DNA of 64,000 bases, from positions 1,054,001 to 1,118,000 of the forward strand of contig NZ_JADOTY010000001.1 of NCBI RefSeq assembly GCF_015751785.1. The letters run 5' to 3'. Each line of letters opens with the position of its first letter. Positions within the stretch are counted from its first letter, which is position 1. Below, one piece after another: positions 54,459 through 63,623 of the stretch. The translations under genes and the position numbers were made by a program. Under the pieces are notes generated by a model. It worked only from the letters and a program-made list of their open reading frames with translations, did no database searches and was not told the DNA's origin. The DNA is from Micromonospora vinacea (lineage in GTDB: Bacteria > Actinomycetota > Actinomycetes > Mycobacteriales > Micromonosporaceae).

Positions 54459-55154
54459 CTACCGGGCCCGACCGCCGAACACCGCGAAACGCCACTCCTT
54501 GAAGTAGCAGTCGACGTCGGCCAGGCCCGCCTCGGCGAGCCACCGGCACTGGTCGGCCACTGTCGCCGGGCGGTCGTGGCGCATCCGTTCCCGGGAGCCC
54601 GCGATCTCGTCGGGGGACGCGCCCCGCTCGGTGATCCCCGCCAGCCACACCTCGTCGTAGCGCCGGTCCAGCTCCGGGGTCGGGCCGGCGACCTGCTCGG
54701 CGTTGACGAACACCCCGCCCGGCGCCAGCGCGGCGGCGGCCCGCCGGTAGAGCGCCCGCTTGCCGGCGTCGTCCAGGTGGTGGATCGCCAGCGCGCTGAC
54801 CACCGCGTCGTACCGGCCCGGCGGCAACTCGTCGGCCAGGTCGGCGTGGACCGTCCGGTGCGGCACGGACCGCGCGTCCAACTGGTCGGTGGCGCGGGCG
54901 AGCATCGCCGGTGCTCCGTCCACCAGGGTCAGCCGGACTCCGGGCACCGCGGCGGACAGCAGCAGCGAGAGCAGGCCGGTGCCGGCTCCCAGATCCAACA
55001 CCTCCGGGGTACGCCCGGCGGCGAGCGCGGCGCGCAGCGGCGGTGTGGCCACCTGGACGGCGGTGCCGTAGAAGGCGTCGAAGCACGGGATCAGCCGCCT
55101 GCGCGCCTCGTCGTAGGTGCCGGCCACCGCGTCGAACACGTCCGTCACGCTCAT
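54459..55154 (-). CDS. Class I SAM-dependent methyltransferase (small-molecule type)
   Basis: A 231-residue methyltransferase. The SAM motif is EVLDLGAGTGLLSLLLSAAV at ~48, with the acidic strand LTLVDGAPAMLARATDQL, motif YDAVVSALAIHHLDD, and the post-motif GGVFVNAEQV. The first residues (MSVTDVFDAVAGTYDEARRR) are typical of the UbiE/small-molecule branch. The substrate is unknown. ATG 55154 has GGGAG nine bases upstream. It is divergent from nasC and lies beside a near-palindromic AT-rich site, but no role in nitrate assimilation is evident. Confidence 0.85.
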   Translation of the reverse strand: MSVTDVFDAVAGTYDEARRRLIPCFDAFYGTAVQVATPPLRAALAAGRTPEVLDLGAGTGLLSLLLSAAVPGVRLTLVDGAPAMLARATDQLDARSVPHRTVHADLADELPPGRYDAVVSALAIHHLDDAGKRALYRRAAAALAPGGVFVNAEQVAGPTPELDRRYDEVWLAGITERGASPDEIAGSRERMRHDRPATVADQCRWLAEAGLADVDCYFKEWRFAVFGGRAR

Positions 55155-55170
55155 CGCTATCTCCCATTTA

Positions 55171-55188
55171 GTGAGACAATTTTCCCAC
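55171..55188. promoter_or_regulatory. AT-rich imperfect palindrome above the methyltransferase gene
   Basis: An 18-base site (gtgagacaattttcccac) equals its own complement at 14 of 18 positions and lies 17–34 bases from the methyltransferase start, in the only AT-rich stretch of this region. Candidate operator; the regulator is unknown. Confidence 0.45.
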
Positions 55189-55330
55189 ATAGTAAGCGAT
55201 GGCGTTCGGTCGAGCACGGCACCGACCGCTCCGTGGGACACGAGCGGCGCTGGTCGCGGCCGGGGGGTGGCAGGTCGGACGCCACCACCCATCCGTCACA
55301 CCCGCTGCCCCCGTGCGGTGTGAGCCCCAC

Positions 55331-55368
55331 TTGACAGGACCGAAACAGAAGGGACCCGGACCGGAAAC
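55331..55368. promoter_or_regulatory. GlnR box above nasC
   Basis: TTGAC–6–GAAAC–6–GACCC–6–GAAAC, with blocks starting at 55331, 55342, 55353 and 55364. Spacing is exactly that of the GlnR consensus (gTnAC-n6-GaAAc-n6-GtnAC-n6-GAAAc). Both GAAAC blocks are perfect and the first block differs only in its leading base. It ends 24 bases before the nasC start codon. Confidence 0.72.
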
Positions 55369-55392
55369 CGCCCGGCGGCACGCTTTCCCGAC

Positions 55393-57552
55393 ATGACAGA
55401 CGGTGCACGGTCGGCAACTACACCGGGGCGGACGCCCCGGGAGGTGGCGACGCACTGCCCGTACTGCGCCCTGCAGTGCGGGATGACACTGCGCGCGGAC
55501 GACGCCGGGGTGACGGTCCACCCGCGCCAGTTCCCCACCAACCGGGGCGGGCTCTGCCAGAAGGGTTGGACCGCCGCCGAACTGCTCGACCACCCGGAGC
55601 GGCTGACCACCCCGCTGGTGCGCGACCTGGTCACCGGCGCGCTGCAACCGGCGAGCTGGGACACCGCGCTCGACCGGGTGGTCGCCGGCATCCGCGCCGT
55701 TCAGCACGACGCCGGCCGGGACGCCGTCGCCGTGTTCGGCGGTGGTGGCCTGACCAACGAGAAGGCGTACGCGTTGGGAAAGTTCGCCCGGATCGGGCTG
55801 CGCACCCGGCACATCGACTACAACGGACGGTTCTGCATGTCCTCGGCGGCAGCCGCCGGGATGCGCGCCTTCGGCATCGACCGCGGGCTGCCGTTCCCCC
55901 TCGCCGACCTGGGCCGGGCCGACACCCTGCTGCTGGTCGGCGCGAACCCGGCGGAGACCATGCCGCCGCTGGTGCGCTGGCTCACCGAGCAGCGCCGCAA
56001 CGGCGGAAAACTGATCGTCATCGACCCCCGGGTCACCGCCACCGCCCGTCAGGCCGACCTGCACCTGCAACCGCTGCCCGGCACCGACCTCGCGGTGGCC
56101 AACGCGCTGCTGCACATCGCCCTCACCGAGGGTTGGGTCGACCGGGCCTACGTGGCCGACCGCACCACCGGCTTCGACGCGGTCCGCCGCGGCGTCGCCG
56201 CCTGGTGGCCGGCCCGCGCCGAACAGCTCTCCGGGGTGCCGGTGGCCGACCTGGAGGCGACCGCCCGCGCGCTGGGCACCGGGGGTCGCGTGATCATCCT
56301 GACCGCGCGCGGCGCGGAGCAGCACGCCAAGGGGGTGGACACCGTCACCGCGTACGTCAATCTCGCCCTCGCCCTCGGCCTGCCCGGCCGCGACGGTTCG
56401 GGGTACGGCTGCCTCACCGGCCAGGGCAACGGCCAGGGCGGACGGGAGCACGGGCAGAAGGCCGACCAGCTTCCCGGCTACCGGAAGATCGACGACCCGG
56501 CCGCCCGGGAGCACGTGGCCGGGGTGTGGGGCGTGCCGGCCGACGATCTGCCCGGCCCGGGAGTGCCCGCCTACCAACTGCTCGACTCGCTCGGCACTCC
56601 GGGTGGCCCGCGCGCGATGCTGGTGTTCGGGTCGAACCCGGTGGTCTCGGCACCCCGCGCGGCCCGGATCGAGGGCCGACTGCGCGACCTCGACCTGCTG
56701 GTCGTCGCCGACCTGATGCTCTCCGAGACGGCCGCGCTGGCGGACGTGGTGCTGCCCACCGCTCAGTGGGCCGAGGAGGACGGCACCATGACCAACCTGG
56801 AGGGTCGGGTGCTGCGTCGGCGCGCACTACGTCCGCCCCCGCCCGGCGTCCGAACCGACCTCGCCATCATCTCCGACCTGGCGGCGCGGCTGGCCGCCAC
56901 CGAAGCGACGGACGCCGACCCGGCCGGCGTGCGACCGGCCGCCGTCGCGGCGGCCCGGTTCCCGGCCGACCCGGCCACCGTCTTCGCCGAGCTGCGCCGC
57001 GCCTCCGCCGGTGGGGCCGCCGACTACGCCGGCATCAGCTGGGACCGGATCGACGCCGACGACGGGGTCTACTGGCCCTGCCCGACCGAGGACGGGCCGG
57101 ACACGCCACGACTGTTCGCCGACCGGTTCGCCACCCCGGACGGCCGGGCCCGCTTCCACCCCGTCGACCACCGGCCAGCCGCCGAGCAGGTCTGCGCCAC
57201 GTACCCACTGCACTTCACCACCGGGCGGGTGCTGGCCCAGTACCAGTCGGGCACCCAGACCCGACGGGTGGCAGCGCTGCGGCGCGCCGCCCCGGAGGCG
57301 TTCGTCGAACTGCACCCCGACCTGGCCGCCCGGCTGGGCATCGACGACGGCGACCCGGTCCGGGTCACCTCACGCCGGGGAGAGTTCCGCGCTCCGGCCC
57401 GGCTCAGCGCCGGAATCCGACCCGACACCGTGTTCGCCCCGTTCCACTACGCGGGAGCGGGACGCGCCAACTCGGTGACAAACGACGCGGTGGACCCGAT
57501 CTCCGGGATGCCCGAGTTCAAGATCTGCGCCGTCCGGGTGGAGAAGGCATGA
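55393..57552 (+). CDS. nasC: Assimilatory nitrate reductase, catalytic molybdopterin subunit
   Basis: Reduces nitrate to nitrite in the cytoplasm. The 719-residue protein has the N-terminal [4Fe-4S] site C22, C25, C29 and C55 (HCPYCALQCG; GLCQKG), the likely Mo ligand Cys148 in GRFCMSSAAA, MGD-binding blocks (LLLVGANPAETMPP, LIVIDPRVTATA, GVFGSNPVVSAP-like text at ~410), and the C-terminal molydopterin dinucleotide domain beginning near HFTTGRVLAQYQSGTQTRR. No signal peptide is present, as expected of NasA/NasC-type enzymes rather than the periplasmic Nap form. The stop overlaps nasB by four bases. Confidence 0.93.
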   Translation: MTDGARSATTPGRTPREVATHCPYCALQCGMTLRADDAGVTVHPRQFPTNRGGLCQKGWTAAELLDHPERLTTPLVRDLVTGALQPASWDTALDRVVAGIRAVQHDAGRDAVAVFGGGGLTNEKAYALGKFARIGLRTRHIDYNGRFCMSSAAAAGMRAFGIDRGLPFPLADLGRADTLLLVGANPAETMPPLVRWLTEQRRNGGKLIVIDPRVTATARQADLHLQPLPGTDLAVANALLHIALTEGWVDRAYVADRTTGFDAVRRGVAAWWPARAEQLSGVPVADLEATARALGTGGRVIILTARGAEQHAKGVDTVTAYVNLALALGLPGRDGSGYGCLTGQGNGQGGREHGQKADQLPGYRKIDDPAAREHVAGVWGVPADDLPGPGVPAYQLLDSLGTPGGPRAMLVFGSNPVVSAPRAARIEGRLRDLDLLVVADLMLSETAALADVVLPTAQWAEEDGTMTNLEGRVLRRRALRPPPPGVRTDLAIISDLAARLAATEATDADPAGVRPAAVAAARFPADPATVFAELRRASAGGAADYAGISWDRIDADDGVYWPCPTEDGPDTPRLFADRFATPDGRARFHPVDHRPAAEQVCATYPLHFTTGRVLAQYQSGTQTRRVAALRRAAPEAFVELHPDLAARLGIDDGDPVRVTSRRGEFRAPARLSAGIRPDTVFAPFHYAGAGRANSVTNDAVDPISGMPEFKICAVRVEKA

Positions 57553-58988
57553 CCGCCCGGGTGGTCATCGTCGGCAACGGGATGGCGGGCGCGCGCCTCG
57601 CCGGCGAGCTGCACGCCCGGGAGGGAGACCGGAAGGTCACAGTGCTCGGGGCCGAGCCGCACCGCGCGTACAACCGGATCCTGCTCTCCACCCTGCTGGC
57701 CGGCCGGATCGACGAGCCGGACGTGGAGCTGACCGAAGCCGCCGGGCACGGCGTCGACCTGCGCAGCGGCGTACCGGTGGTCGCCGTCGACCGGTCCGCC
57801 CGGGAGGTCCGTACCGACGACGGCGAACGAATCGGGTACGACCACCTGGTGCTGGCCACCGGCGCGCGGGCGGTGGTGCCGACGCTTCCCGGCCTCGACC
57901 CGGCGAACCTGCCGGAGCGGGTGGTCCCCTTCCGGACCCTTGACGACTGCCGGCGGATCCTCGCCGCCGCGGACGGCGCCCGCAGCGCGCTGGTCCTCGG
58001 CGGCGGGCTGCTCGGTCTGGAGGCCGCGCGGGGGCTGGCCACCCGGGGGCTGGCCACCACAGTGGTGCACCCGAGAGAGCACCTGATGGAACGGCAACTG
58101 GACCCGGCGGCCGGCGCGGTGCTCGCGGGCACGCTCGCCGGTTTCGGCGTCACCGTCCAACTGGGGGTGTCGGCGACCGGCGTGGCCGCGGACGCCAGTG
58201 GTGTCCGCCTCGACCTGGCCGACGGCCGATCGCTCCGCGCCGATCTGCTGGTGCTCTCCTGCGGCGTACGCCCGGACACCGCCCTCGCGCAGGCCGCCGG
58301 CCTGACGGTGCGGCGCGGCGTGGTGGTGGACGACAGGCTCCGCACCACCGACCGGTCCATCTCGGCGATCGGCGACTGCGCCGAGCACGACGGCGTGCTC
58401 ACCGGGCTGGTCGCGCCCGCCTGGGCCCAGGCCCAGGTGCTCGCCGACGTGCTGACCGGGACGGACCCACTGGCCCGGTACCGGCCCCGGCCGGTGGTGA
58501 CCCGGCTGAAGGCCGCCGGCATCGACCTGGCGTCGATGGGTGACGCGGCAAGTGGCGGGCCGGGCGAGGAGCTGACCTTCGCCGACCCGACCCGGGGCAC
58601 GTACGCCCGGTTGCGGATCCGGGACGAGCGGTTGATCGGCGCGATCCTGCTCGGCGACAACCCGGCGGTCGGCACTGTGATCCAACTCTTCGACCGTGGT
58701 CAGCCGGTGCCGAGTGACCGGCGGGCGCTGCTGCTCGGCCGGGCACTCGGCGCGGTCGGCGCGACCCCGGCCGCCTCACCGGCGCTGATGCCGGACGCGG
58801 CCACTGTCTGTCAGTGCAACACGGTGAGCAAGGGCGCACTGGTCAGAAGCTGGCGCTCCGGCGCCCGGACTGTCGATGCGGTGGTGGCCGCGACCCGGGC
58901 CGGCACCGGATGCGGCGGATGCCGGGACGCGGTGAGCGGCATCGTCGACTGGCTGAGCCAGGCGGAATCGGTGGAGGTGACGCGATGA
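57549..58988 (+). CDS. nasB: FAD-dependent NADH oxidoreductase subunit of nitrate reductase (NasB-like)
   Basis: A 479-residue flavoprotein that probably passes electrons from NADH to NasC. The FAD motif is VVIVGNGMAGARLAGEL, the NAD motif ALVLGGGLLGLEAARGLATR, and the second FAD motif ISAIGDCAEH. The C-terminal ~55 residues hold a BFD-type [2Fe-2S] site: CQCNTVSKGALV and GTGCGGCRDAV. This combination (pyridine nucleotide oxidoreductase plus BFD) matches B. subtilis NasB and the N-terminal half of NirB. Start overlaps nasC and the stop overlaps nirB, both by four bases. Confidence 0.88.
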   Translation: MTARVVIVGNGMAGARLAGELHAREGDRKVTVLGAEPHRAYNRILLSTLLAGRIDEPDVELTEAAGHGVDLRSGVPVVAVDRSAREVRTDDGERIGYDHLVLATGARAVVPTLPGLDPANLPERVVPFRTLDDCRRILAAADGARSALVLGGGLLGLEAARGLATRGLATTVVHPREHLMERQLDPAAGAVLAGTLAGFGVTVQLGVSATGVAADASGVRLDLADGRSLRADLLVLSCGVRPDTALAQAAGLTVRRGVVVDDRLRTTDRSISAIGDCAEHDGVLTGLVAPAWAQAQVLADVLTGTDPLARYRPRPVVTRLKAAGIDLASMGDAASGGPGEELTFADPTRGTYARLRIRDERLIGAILLGDNPAVGTVIQLFDRGQPVPSDRRALLLGRALGAVGATPAASPALMPDAATVCQCNTVSKGALVRSWRSGARTVDAVVAATRAGTGCGGCRDAVSGIVDWLSQAESVEVTR

Positions 58989-61522
58989 GCGGCGGCGATC
59001 TGATCGTCATCGGCAACGGCATGGTCGGGCAGCGTTTCGTGGACGCGTTGCACGCCCGCGACCCACAGGGCAGCTGGCGGGTGACGGTGCTGGCCGAGGA
59101 GGGGCGTCCGGCGTACGACCGGGTGCGGCTCTCGGCGTACTTCGACGGGGTGAGTGAGAGCGAACTCAACCTGCACACCCCGCACGACGGGGTGCGGCTG
59201 CGACTCGGCGAGCCGGCCACCGCCGTCGACCGGGACCGGCAGGTGGTGACCACCGCGGTCGGCGAATACCGCTACGACGCGCTGGTGTTCGCCACCGGGT
59301 CGTACGCCTTCGTGCCGCCGGTGGCCGGTACGGAGCTGCCCGGGGTCTTCGTCTACCGGACCCTGGACGACCTGGCGGCGATCCGGGAGTACGCACGGGG
59401 CCGGCGGGCCGGGGCGGTGATCGGTGGTGGGCTGCTCGGTCTGGAGGCCGCCAATGCCCTGCGACTGCTCGGCCTGAGCACCGACGTTGTCGAGTTCGCG
59501 CCCCGGTTGATGCCGGTGCAGGTGGACCAGGCCGGCGGCGCGATGCTCCGCCGCTACGTCGACGAGTTGGGCGTACGGACCCACCTCGGGGTGGCGACCA
59601 CAGCGATCCGTCAGGGCCCGGACGGCGGCGTCGCGGCCCTGGAACTCTCCGACGGCACCGCCCTCGACGCCGAGCTGGTGGTGGTGGCCGCCGGCATCCG
59701 GCCCCGGGACCAGTTGGCCCGGGACGCGGGCCTGCCGTTGGGTCCGCGCGGCGGGGTGCTCGTCGACGAGACCTGCCGCACCGCCGACGAGCGGATCTGG
59801 GCCGTCGGCGAGTGCGCCGCGGTCGACGGCACCTGCCACGGTCTGGTCGCACCGGGGTACGCGACGGCCGAGGTGGTGGCCGATCGGCTGGTCGGCGGCG
59901 CGGCGACCTTCCCGGGCGCGGACACCGCCACCAAACTCAAGCTGCTCGGCGTCGACGTGGCATCGTTCGGCGACGCCCACGGCACGACCGAGGGCTGCCT
60001 GGACGTCACGTTCACCGACCCGGCCACCAGGGTCTACGCGAAGCTGGTCCTCTCCGACGACGCACACACACTGCTCGGTGGGGTGCTGGTCGGTGACGCC
60101 AGCGCCTACCCGACGCTGCGCGCCAGTGTGGGCGGCCCGCTGCCGGCCGCGCCGCTGGCGCTGCTCGCCCCCGACGGCGGCGGCGCGGACGCCGGGGCGC
60201 TGCCCGCCACCGCGCAGGTCTGCTCCTGCAACGCGGTGACCCGGGGCGACGTGGACGCCGCCATCGCCGACGGGTGCGCGGACGTGCCGGCGTTGAAGGC
60301 GTGCACCCGGGCCGGCACCAGCTGCGGCTCCTGCGTGCCGATGCTGAAGCAGCTCCTGGACGCGGCAGGGGTGGCGCAGTCCAGCGCGCTCTGCGAGCAC
60401 TTCGACGTCAGCCGGCGGGAGCTGTTCGAGATCGTCCGCGTCCGCGGCATCCGCACCTTCTCCCGGCTGGTCGCCGAGCACGGTCGGGGCCGCGGCTGCG
60501 ACATCTGCAAGCCGGTGGTGGCGTCCATCCTCGCCTCGCTGGGCGGCGGGCACGTGCTCGACGGCGAACAGGCGTCGTTGCAGGACACCAACGACCACTT
60601 CCTGGCAAACCTGCAACGCGACGGCAGCTACTCGGTGGTGCCCCGGATCCCCGGCGGCGAGATCACCCCGGAGAAGCTGATCGTGATCGGCGAGGTCGCC
60701 CGGGACTTCCAGCTCTACACGAAGATCACCGGAGGGCAGCGGATCGACCTGTTCGGGGCACGGGTGGAGCAGCTGCCGCAGATCTGGCGGCGGCTGGTCG
60801 ACGCTGGCTTCGAGTCCGGTCACGCGTACGGCAAGGCGTTGCGCACTGTGAAGTCGTGCGTGGGCGAGACCTGGTGCCGGTACGGGGTGCAGGACTCGGT
60901 GGGGCTGGCCGTCGCGCTGGAGCTGCGCTATCGCGGGTTGCGGGCGCCGCACAAGCTCAAGTCGGCGGTCTCCGGTTGCGCCCGGGAGTGCGCGGAGGCG
61001 CGCAGCAAGGACTTCGGCATCATCGCCACCGAGACCGGCTGGAACCTCTACGTCGGCGGCAACGGTGGTTTCCGACCCCGGCACGCCGACCTGTTCGCCA
61101 CCGATCTGTCCACGGACGCGCTGATCAGGCTGATCGACAGATTCCTGATCTACTACATCCGCACCGCCGACCGGCTGCAACGCACCGCCGGCTGGATCGA
61201 GGCCATGGACGGCGGCCTCGACCACCTGCGCTCGGTGATCGTGGACGACTCGCTCGGGCTCTGCGAGGACCTCGACGCGGCGATGGCCCGGCACGTGTCG
61301 TCGTACTCCGACGAGTGGCGCGACGTCCTGGACGACCCGGACCGGCTGCGCCGCTACACCTCCTTCGTCAACGCCCCCGACGTACCCGACCCGTCGATCA
61401 CCTTCACCCGGGAACGCGGCCAGCCAGTGCCCGTACGCGACCAGTCCCCGACCGGATCCGAGCCGACAAACGGTCACCGTCGGCAACCGGTCACCCTCGG
61501 CCTACCGGAGGTACGGCGATGA
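58985..61522 (+). CDS. nirB: Nitrite reductase (NADH) large subunit
   Basis: Six-electron reduction of nitrite to ammonium. The 845-residue protein has FAD and NAD domains at the start (LIVIGNGMVGQRFVDALHA, GAVIGGGLLGLEAANALRLL), a BFD [2Fe-2S] site (VCSCNAVTRGDV, CTRAGTSCGSCVPM), and the C-terminal sulfite/nitrite reductase half with the siroheme-[4Fe-4S] cysteines in VKSCVGETWCRYG and SAVSGCARECAEA. A ~25-residue Pro/Arg tail after FTRERGQPVPVRD is poorly conserved. It needs NirD as partner and siroheme made elsewhere. Overlaps nirD by four bases. Confidence 0.95.
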   Translation: MSGGDLIVIGNGMVGQRFVDALHARDPQGSWRVTVLAEEGRPAYDRVRLSAYFDGVSESELNLHTPHDGVRLRLGEPATAVDRDRQVVTTAVGEYRYDALVFATGSYAFVPPVAGTELPGVFVYRTLDDLAAIREYARGRRAGAVIGGGLLGLEAANALRLLGLSTDVVEFAPRLMPVQVDQAGGAMLRRYVDELGVRTHLGVATTAIRQGPDGGVAALELSDGTALDAELVVVAAGIRPRDQLARDAGLPLGPRGGVLVDETCRTADERIWAVGECAAVDGTCHGLVAPGYATAEVVADRLVGGAATFPGADTATKLKLLGVDVASFGDAHGTTEGCLDVTFTDPATRVYAKLVLSDDAHTLLGGVLVGDASAYPTLRASVGGPLPAAPLALLAPDGGGADAGALPATAQVCSCNAVTRGDVDAAIADGCADVPALKACTRAGTSCGSCVPMLKQLLDAAGVAQSSALCEHFDVSRRELFEIVRVRGIRTFSRLVAEHGRGRGCDICKPVVASILASLGGGHVLDGEQASLQDTNDHFLANLQRDGSYSVVPRIPGGEITPEKLIVIGEVARDFQLYTKITGGQRIDLFGARVEQLPQIWRRLVDAGFESGHAYGKALRTVKSCVGETWCRYGVQDSVGLAVALELRYRGLRAPHKLKSAVSGCARECAEARSKDFGIIATETGWNLYVGGNGGFRPRHADLFATDLSTDALIRLIDRFLIYYIRTADRLQRTAGWIEAMDGGLDHLRSVIVDDSLGLCEDLDAAMARHVSSYSDEWRDVLDDPDRLRRYTSFVNAPDVPDPSITFTRERGQPVPVRDQSPTGSEPTNGHRRQPVTLGLPEVRR

Positions 61523-61866
61523 CCCAGACCCTCACGCTGACCTGGACCACCGTCTGCCTCCTCGACCGGTTGGAACCGGACCGGGGAGTCGCCGCCCTGG
61601 TCGACGGGGTGCAGATCGCACTCTTCCGGACGGTCGACGGGCTGTTCGCGATCGACAACCGCGATCCGGTCTCCGGGGCGTACGTGCTGTCCCGGGGCAT
61701 CGTCGGCAGCCGCGGCGGAGTGCCGACGGTCGCCTCACCGCTGCACAAGCAGGTGTACGACCTGCGCAGCGGGCACTGCCTCGACCTGCCCGGGGTGGCA
61801 GTGGCCCGACACGACGCACGTTGCCGCAACGGGCTGGTCGAGGTGCGGCTGCGACAGGAGGGTTGA
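61519..61866 (+). CDS. nirD: Nitrite reductase (NADH) small subunit
   Basis: A 115-residue Rieske-fold protein (WTTVCLLDRLEPDRGVAALV, FRTVDGLFAIDNRDPVSGAY, VASPLHKQVYDLRSGHCLDL). The Cys-His pairs that hold a Rieske cluster are absent, which is normal for NirD. Both its start (in the nirB end) and stop (TGATG shared with nnaR) overlap neighbours. It forms the NirBD complex. Confidence 0.95.
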   Translation: MTQTLTLTWTTVCLLDRLEPDRGVAALVDGVQIALFRTVDGLFAIDNRDPVSGAYVLSRGIVGSRGGVPTVASPLHKQVYDLRSGHCLDLPGVAVARHDARCRNGLVEVRLRQEG

Positions 61867-62954
61867 TGCGGGAAGAACTGGCGGGCTTCACCATCGGGGT
61901 GACCGCCGACCGGCGGCGCGACGAGTTGGCCGCGCTGCTCGAACGACGGGGTGCGCGGGTGGTGCTCGCCCCGGCGCTGCGGATCGTGCCGCTGTCCGAC
62001 GACACCGAGCTGCGCGAGGCGACCCGCGCCTGCCTCGACCAACCGCCGGACATCCTGATGGCCAACACCGGCATCGGCATGCGCGGCTGGCTGGAGGCGG
62101 CCGAGGGCTGGGGGCTGGCCGAGCCGCTGCGCTCCGTGCTGGCCAGCTCGTACGTGGTGGCGCGCGGGCCGAAGGCGCGCGGCGCGATCCGGGCGGCCGG
62201 GCTGCACGACCAGTGGTCGCCCGCCTCGGAGAGCTGCGACGAGGTGGTCGACCACCTGCGCCGGCGTGGGGTGGCCGGGCAGGTGATCGCCATGCAGCTG
62301 CACGGCGAGCGGCAGCCCGAGTGCACGCTCGCGCTGGAGGCGGCCGGGGCCACGGTCATCGAGGTGCCGGTCTACCGCTGGGCGCCGCCGACCGACCCGG
62401 CGCCGCTGCACCGGTTGATCGACCTGATCGCCGGCCGGCTGGTGGACGCTGTGACGTTCACCTCGGCGCCAGCGGCCGAGGCGTTGCTGCGGGCCGCCGG
62501 TGACCGCACCGACGCGGTGCTGTCCGCGTTGCGCAGCGACGTGTTGGCCAGTTGCGTCGGCGCGGTGACCGCCGAGCCGTTGCTGCGACGCGGGGTGCCG
62601 GTGAGCGCGCCCGGCCGGGCCCGGTTGGGGGCGCTGGTGCGGACCATCGTCGACGAACTGCCCCGCCGGACCGTGACGTTCAAGGCCGGTGGGCATCTGC
62701 TCACGTTGCGCGGGCACGCCGCGGTGATCGACGGTGAGCTGCGGCCACTCGCGCCCGCGCCGATGGCGGTGCTGCGGGCGCTGGCCCAGTCCCCGGGCCG
62801 GGTGCTGTCCCGCACGGCGTTGCTGCGGACACTGCCCCGGGGCGCGGACGAGCACGCAGTGGAGATGGCAGTGGCCCGGCTACGGGCCGGCTTGCGCGCG
62901 CCCCGCGTGGTGCAGACCGTGGTGAAGCGCGGCTACCGGCTCCGGGTCGACTGA
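61866..62954 (+). CDS. nnaR: HemD-like protein with C-terminal winged helix, nitrate/nitrite assimilation regulator NnaR
   Basis: A 362-residue protein. The first ~260 residues are a uroporphyrinogen-III synthase fold (GFTIGVTADRRRDELAALLE, PDILMANTGIGMRGWLEAAE, VIAMQLHGERQPECTLALEA, VDAVTFTSAPAAEALLRAAG). The last ~95 residues are an OmpR-type winged helix (LAPAPMAVLRALAQSPGRVL, DEHAVEMAVARLRAGLR, VVQTVVKRGYRL). NnaR of Streptomyces and mycobacterial Rv0260c share this plan and act with GlnR on nitrate genes. Siroheme precursor synthesis is an alternative reading of the HemD part. The start overlaps the nirD stop by one base. Confidence 0.88.
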   Translation: MREELAGFTIGVTADRRRDELAALLERRGARVVLAPALRIVPLSDDTELREATRACLDQPPDILMANTGIGMRGWLEAAEGWGLAEPLRSVLASSYVVARGPKARGAIRAAGLHDQWSPASESCDEVVDHLRRRGVAGQVIAMQLHGERQPECTLALEAAGATVIEVPVYRWAPPTDPAPLHRLIDLIAGRLVDAVTFTSAPAAEALLRAAGDRTDAVLSALRSDVLASCVGAVTAEPLLRRGVPVSAPGRARLGALVRTIVDELPRRTVTFKAGGHLLTLRGHAAVIDGELRPLAPAPMAVLRALAQSPGRVLSRTALLRTLPRGADEHAVEMAVARLRAGLRAPRVVQTVVKRGYRLRVD

Positions 62955-62957
62955 AGG

Positions 62958-62993
62958 GCGTCACGGCCGGCCGTCGCGTGCCGGCCGTGACGC
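62958..62993. terminator. Terminator between nnaR and the conservon GTPase gene
   Basis: A perfect 14-bp stem (62958–62971 with 62980–62993, gcgtcacggccggc and its complement) and an 8-base loop between the two convergent stops. Confidence 0.88.
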
Positions 62994-62999
62994 GACGGT

Positions 63000-63623
63000 T
63001 CAGCCGACCGGCGTCGGGAAGCCCCGCCCGTGCTCGGACTGGAGCCGGAGCATGGCGTGCTCGACAACAGTCACCAGCACCTGCTTGACCGAGTCCCGCT
63101 GCCGGGCGTCGGTCATCACCAGCGGCACCTGCGGCGAGATGGCCAGCGCCTCGCGGACCTCCTCCGGCTCGTACTGCGGTGCGCCGTCGAACTTGTTCAG
63201 CGCCACCACGTACGGCAGGTTGCGGTTCTCGAAGTAGTCCAGCGGGGCGAACGCGTCGGTGATCCGGCGGGTGTCCACCAGCACGGCGGCACCCACCGCC
63301 CCACGGATGATCTCGTCCCACATGAACCAGAACCGCGTCTGACCCGGTGTACCGAAGAGGTACAGGATCAGGTCCTGGGCCATGGTGATCCGGCCGAAGT
63401 CCATGGCGACCGTGGTGGTCTCCTTGCCCGGCACCTTGGACGGATCGTCGATGCCGACACCCGCCGCGGTCATCAACGCCTCGGTGGTCAGCGGTGTGAT
63501 CTCGGAGATCGCCCCGACCAGTGTCGTCTTACCGACGCCGAAGCCGCCCGCGACGACGATCTTCGCGGATACGATTCCCCGGCCCGGCCGCCCCCCTGCG
63601 GGGTCATAGCCTGCGAAGTCCAC
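63000..63623 (-). CDS. Conservon GTPase (CvnD-type, Ras-like small GTP-binding protein)
   Basis: A 207-residue Ras-like GTPase. The P-loop is GGFGVGKTT at 26–34, switch region TTTVAMDFGRITM, the G3-like LYLFGTPGQTRFWFMWDE and the G4 NKFD. The TPGQTRF segment and the DUF742 gene just upstream identify the actinobacterial conservon family (CvnA kinase, CvnB roadblock, CvnC DUF742, CvnD GTPase). Conservon GTPases are thought to form a membrane-associated switch complex. GTG 63623 overlaps the DUF742 gene by 20 bases. The kinase and roadblock genes would lie beyond the right edge. Confidence 0.92.
   Translation of the reverse strand: MDFAGYDPAGGRPGRGIVSAKIVVAGGFGVGKTTLVGAISEITPLTTEALMTAAGVGIDDPSKVPGKETTTVAMDFGRITMAQDLILYLFGTPGQTRFWFMWDEIIRGAVGAAVLVDTRRITDAFAPLDYFENRNLPYVVALNKFDGAPQYEPEEVREALAISPQVPLVMTDARQRDSVKQVLVTVVEHAMLRLQSEHGRGFPTPVG

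Noticed and set aside
55160..55200. A third GlnR-like box on the minus strand above the methyltransferase gene
   Set aside because: CTTAC–6–GGAAA–6–TCACT has the right steps but poor block matches; kept only as a palindromic candidate operator.
61491..62855. Long minus-strand open frame opposite nirD and nnaR
   Set aside because: High GC gives long antisense frames; residue content is Arg/Gly/Pro/His-rich without family pattern, whereas the plus-strand genes have clear domains.
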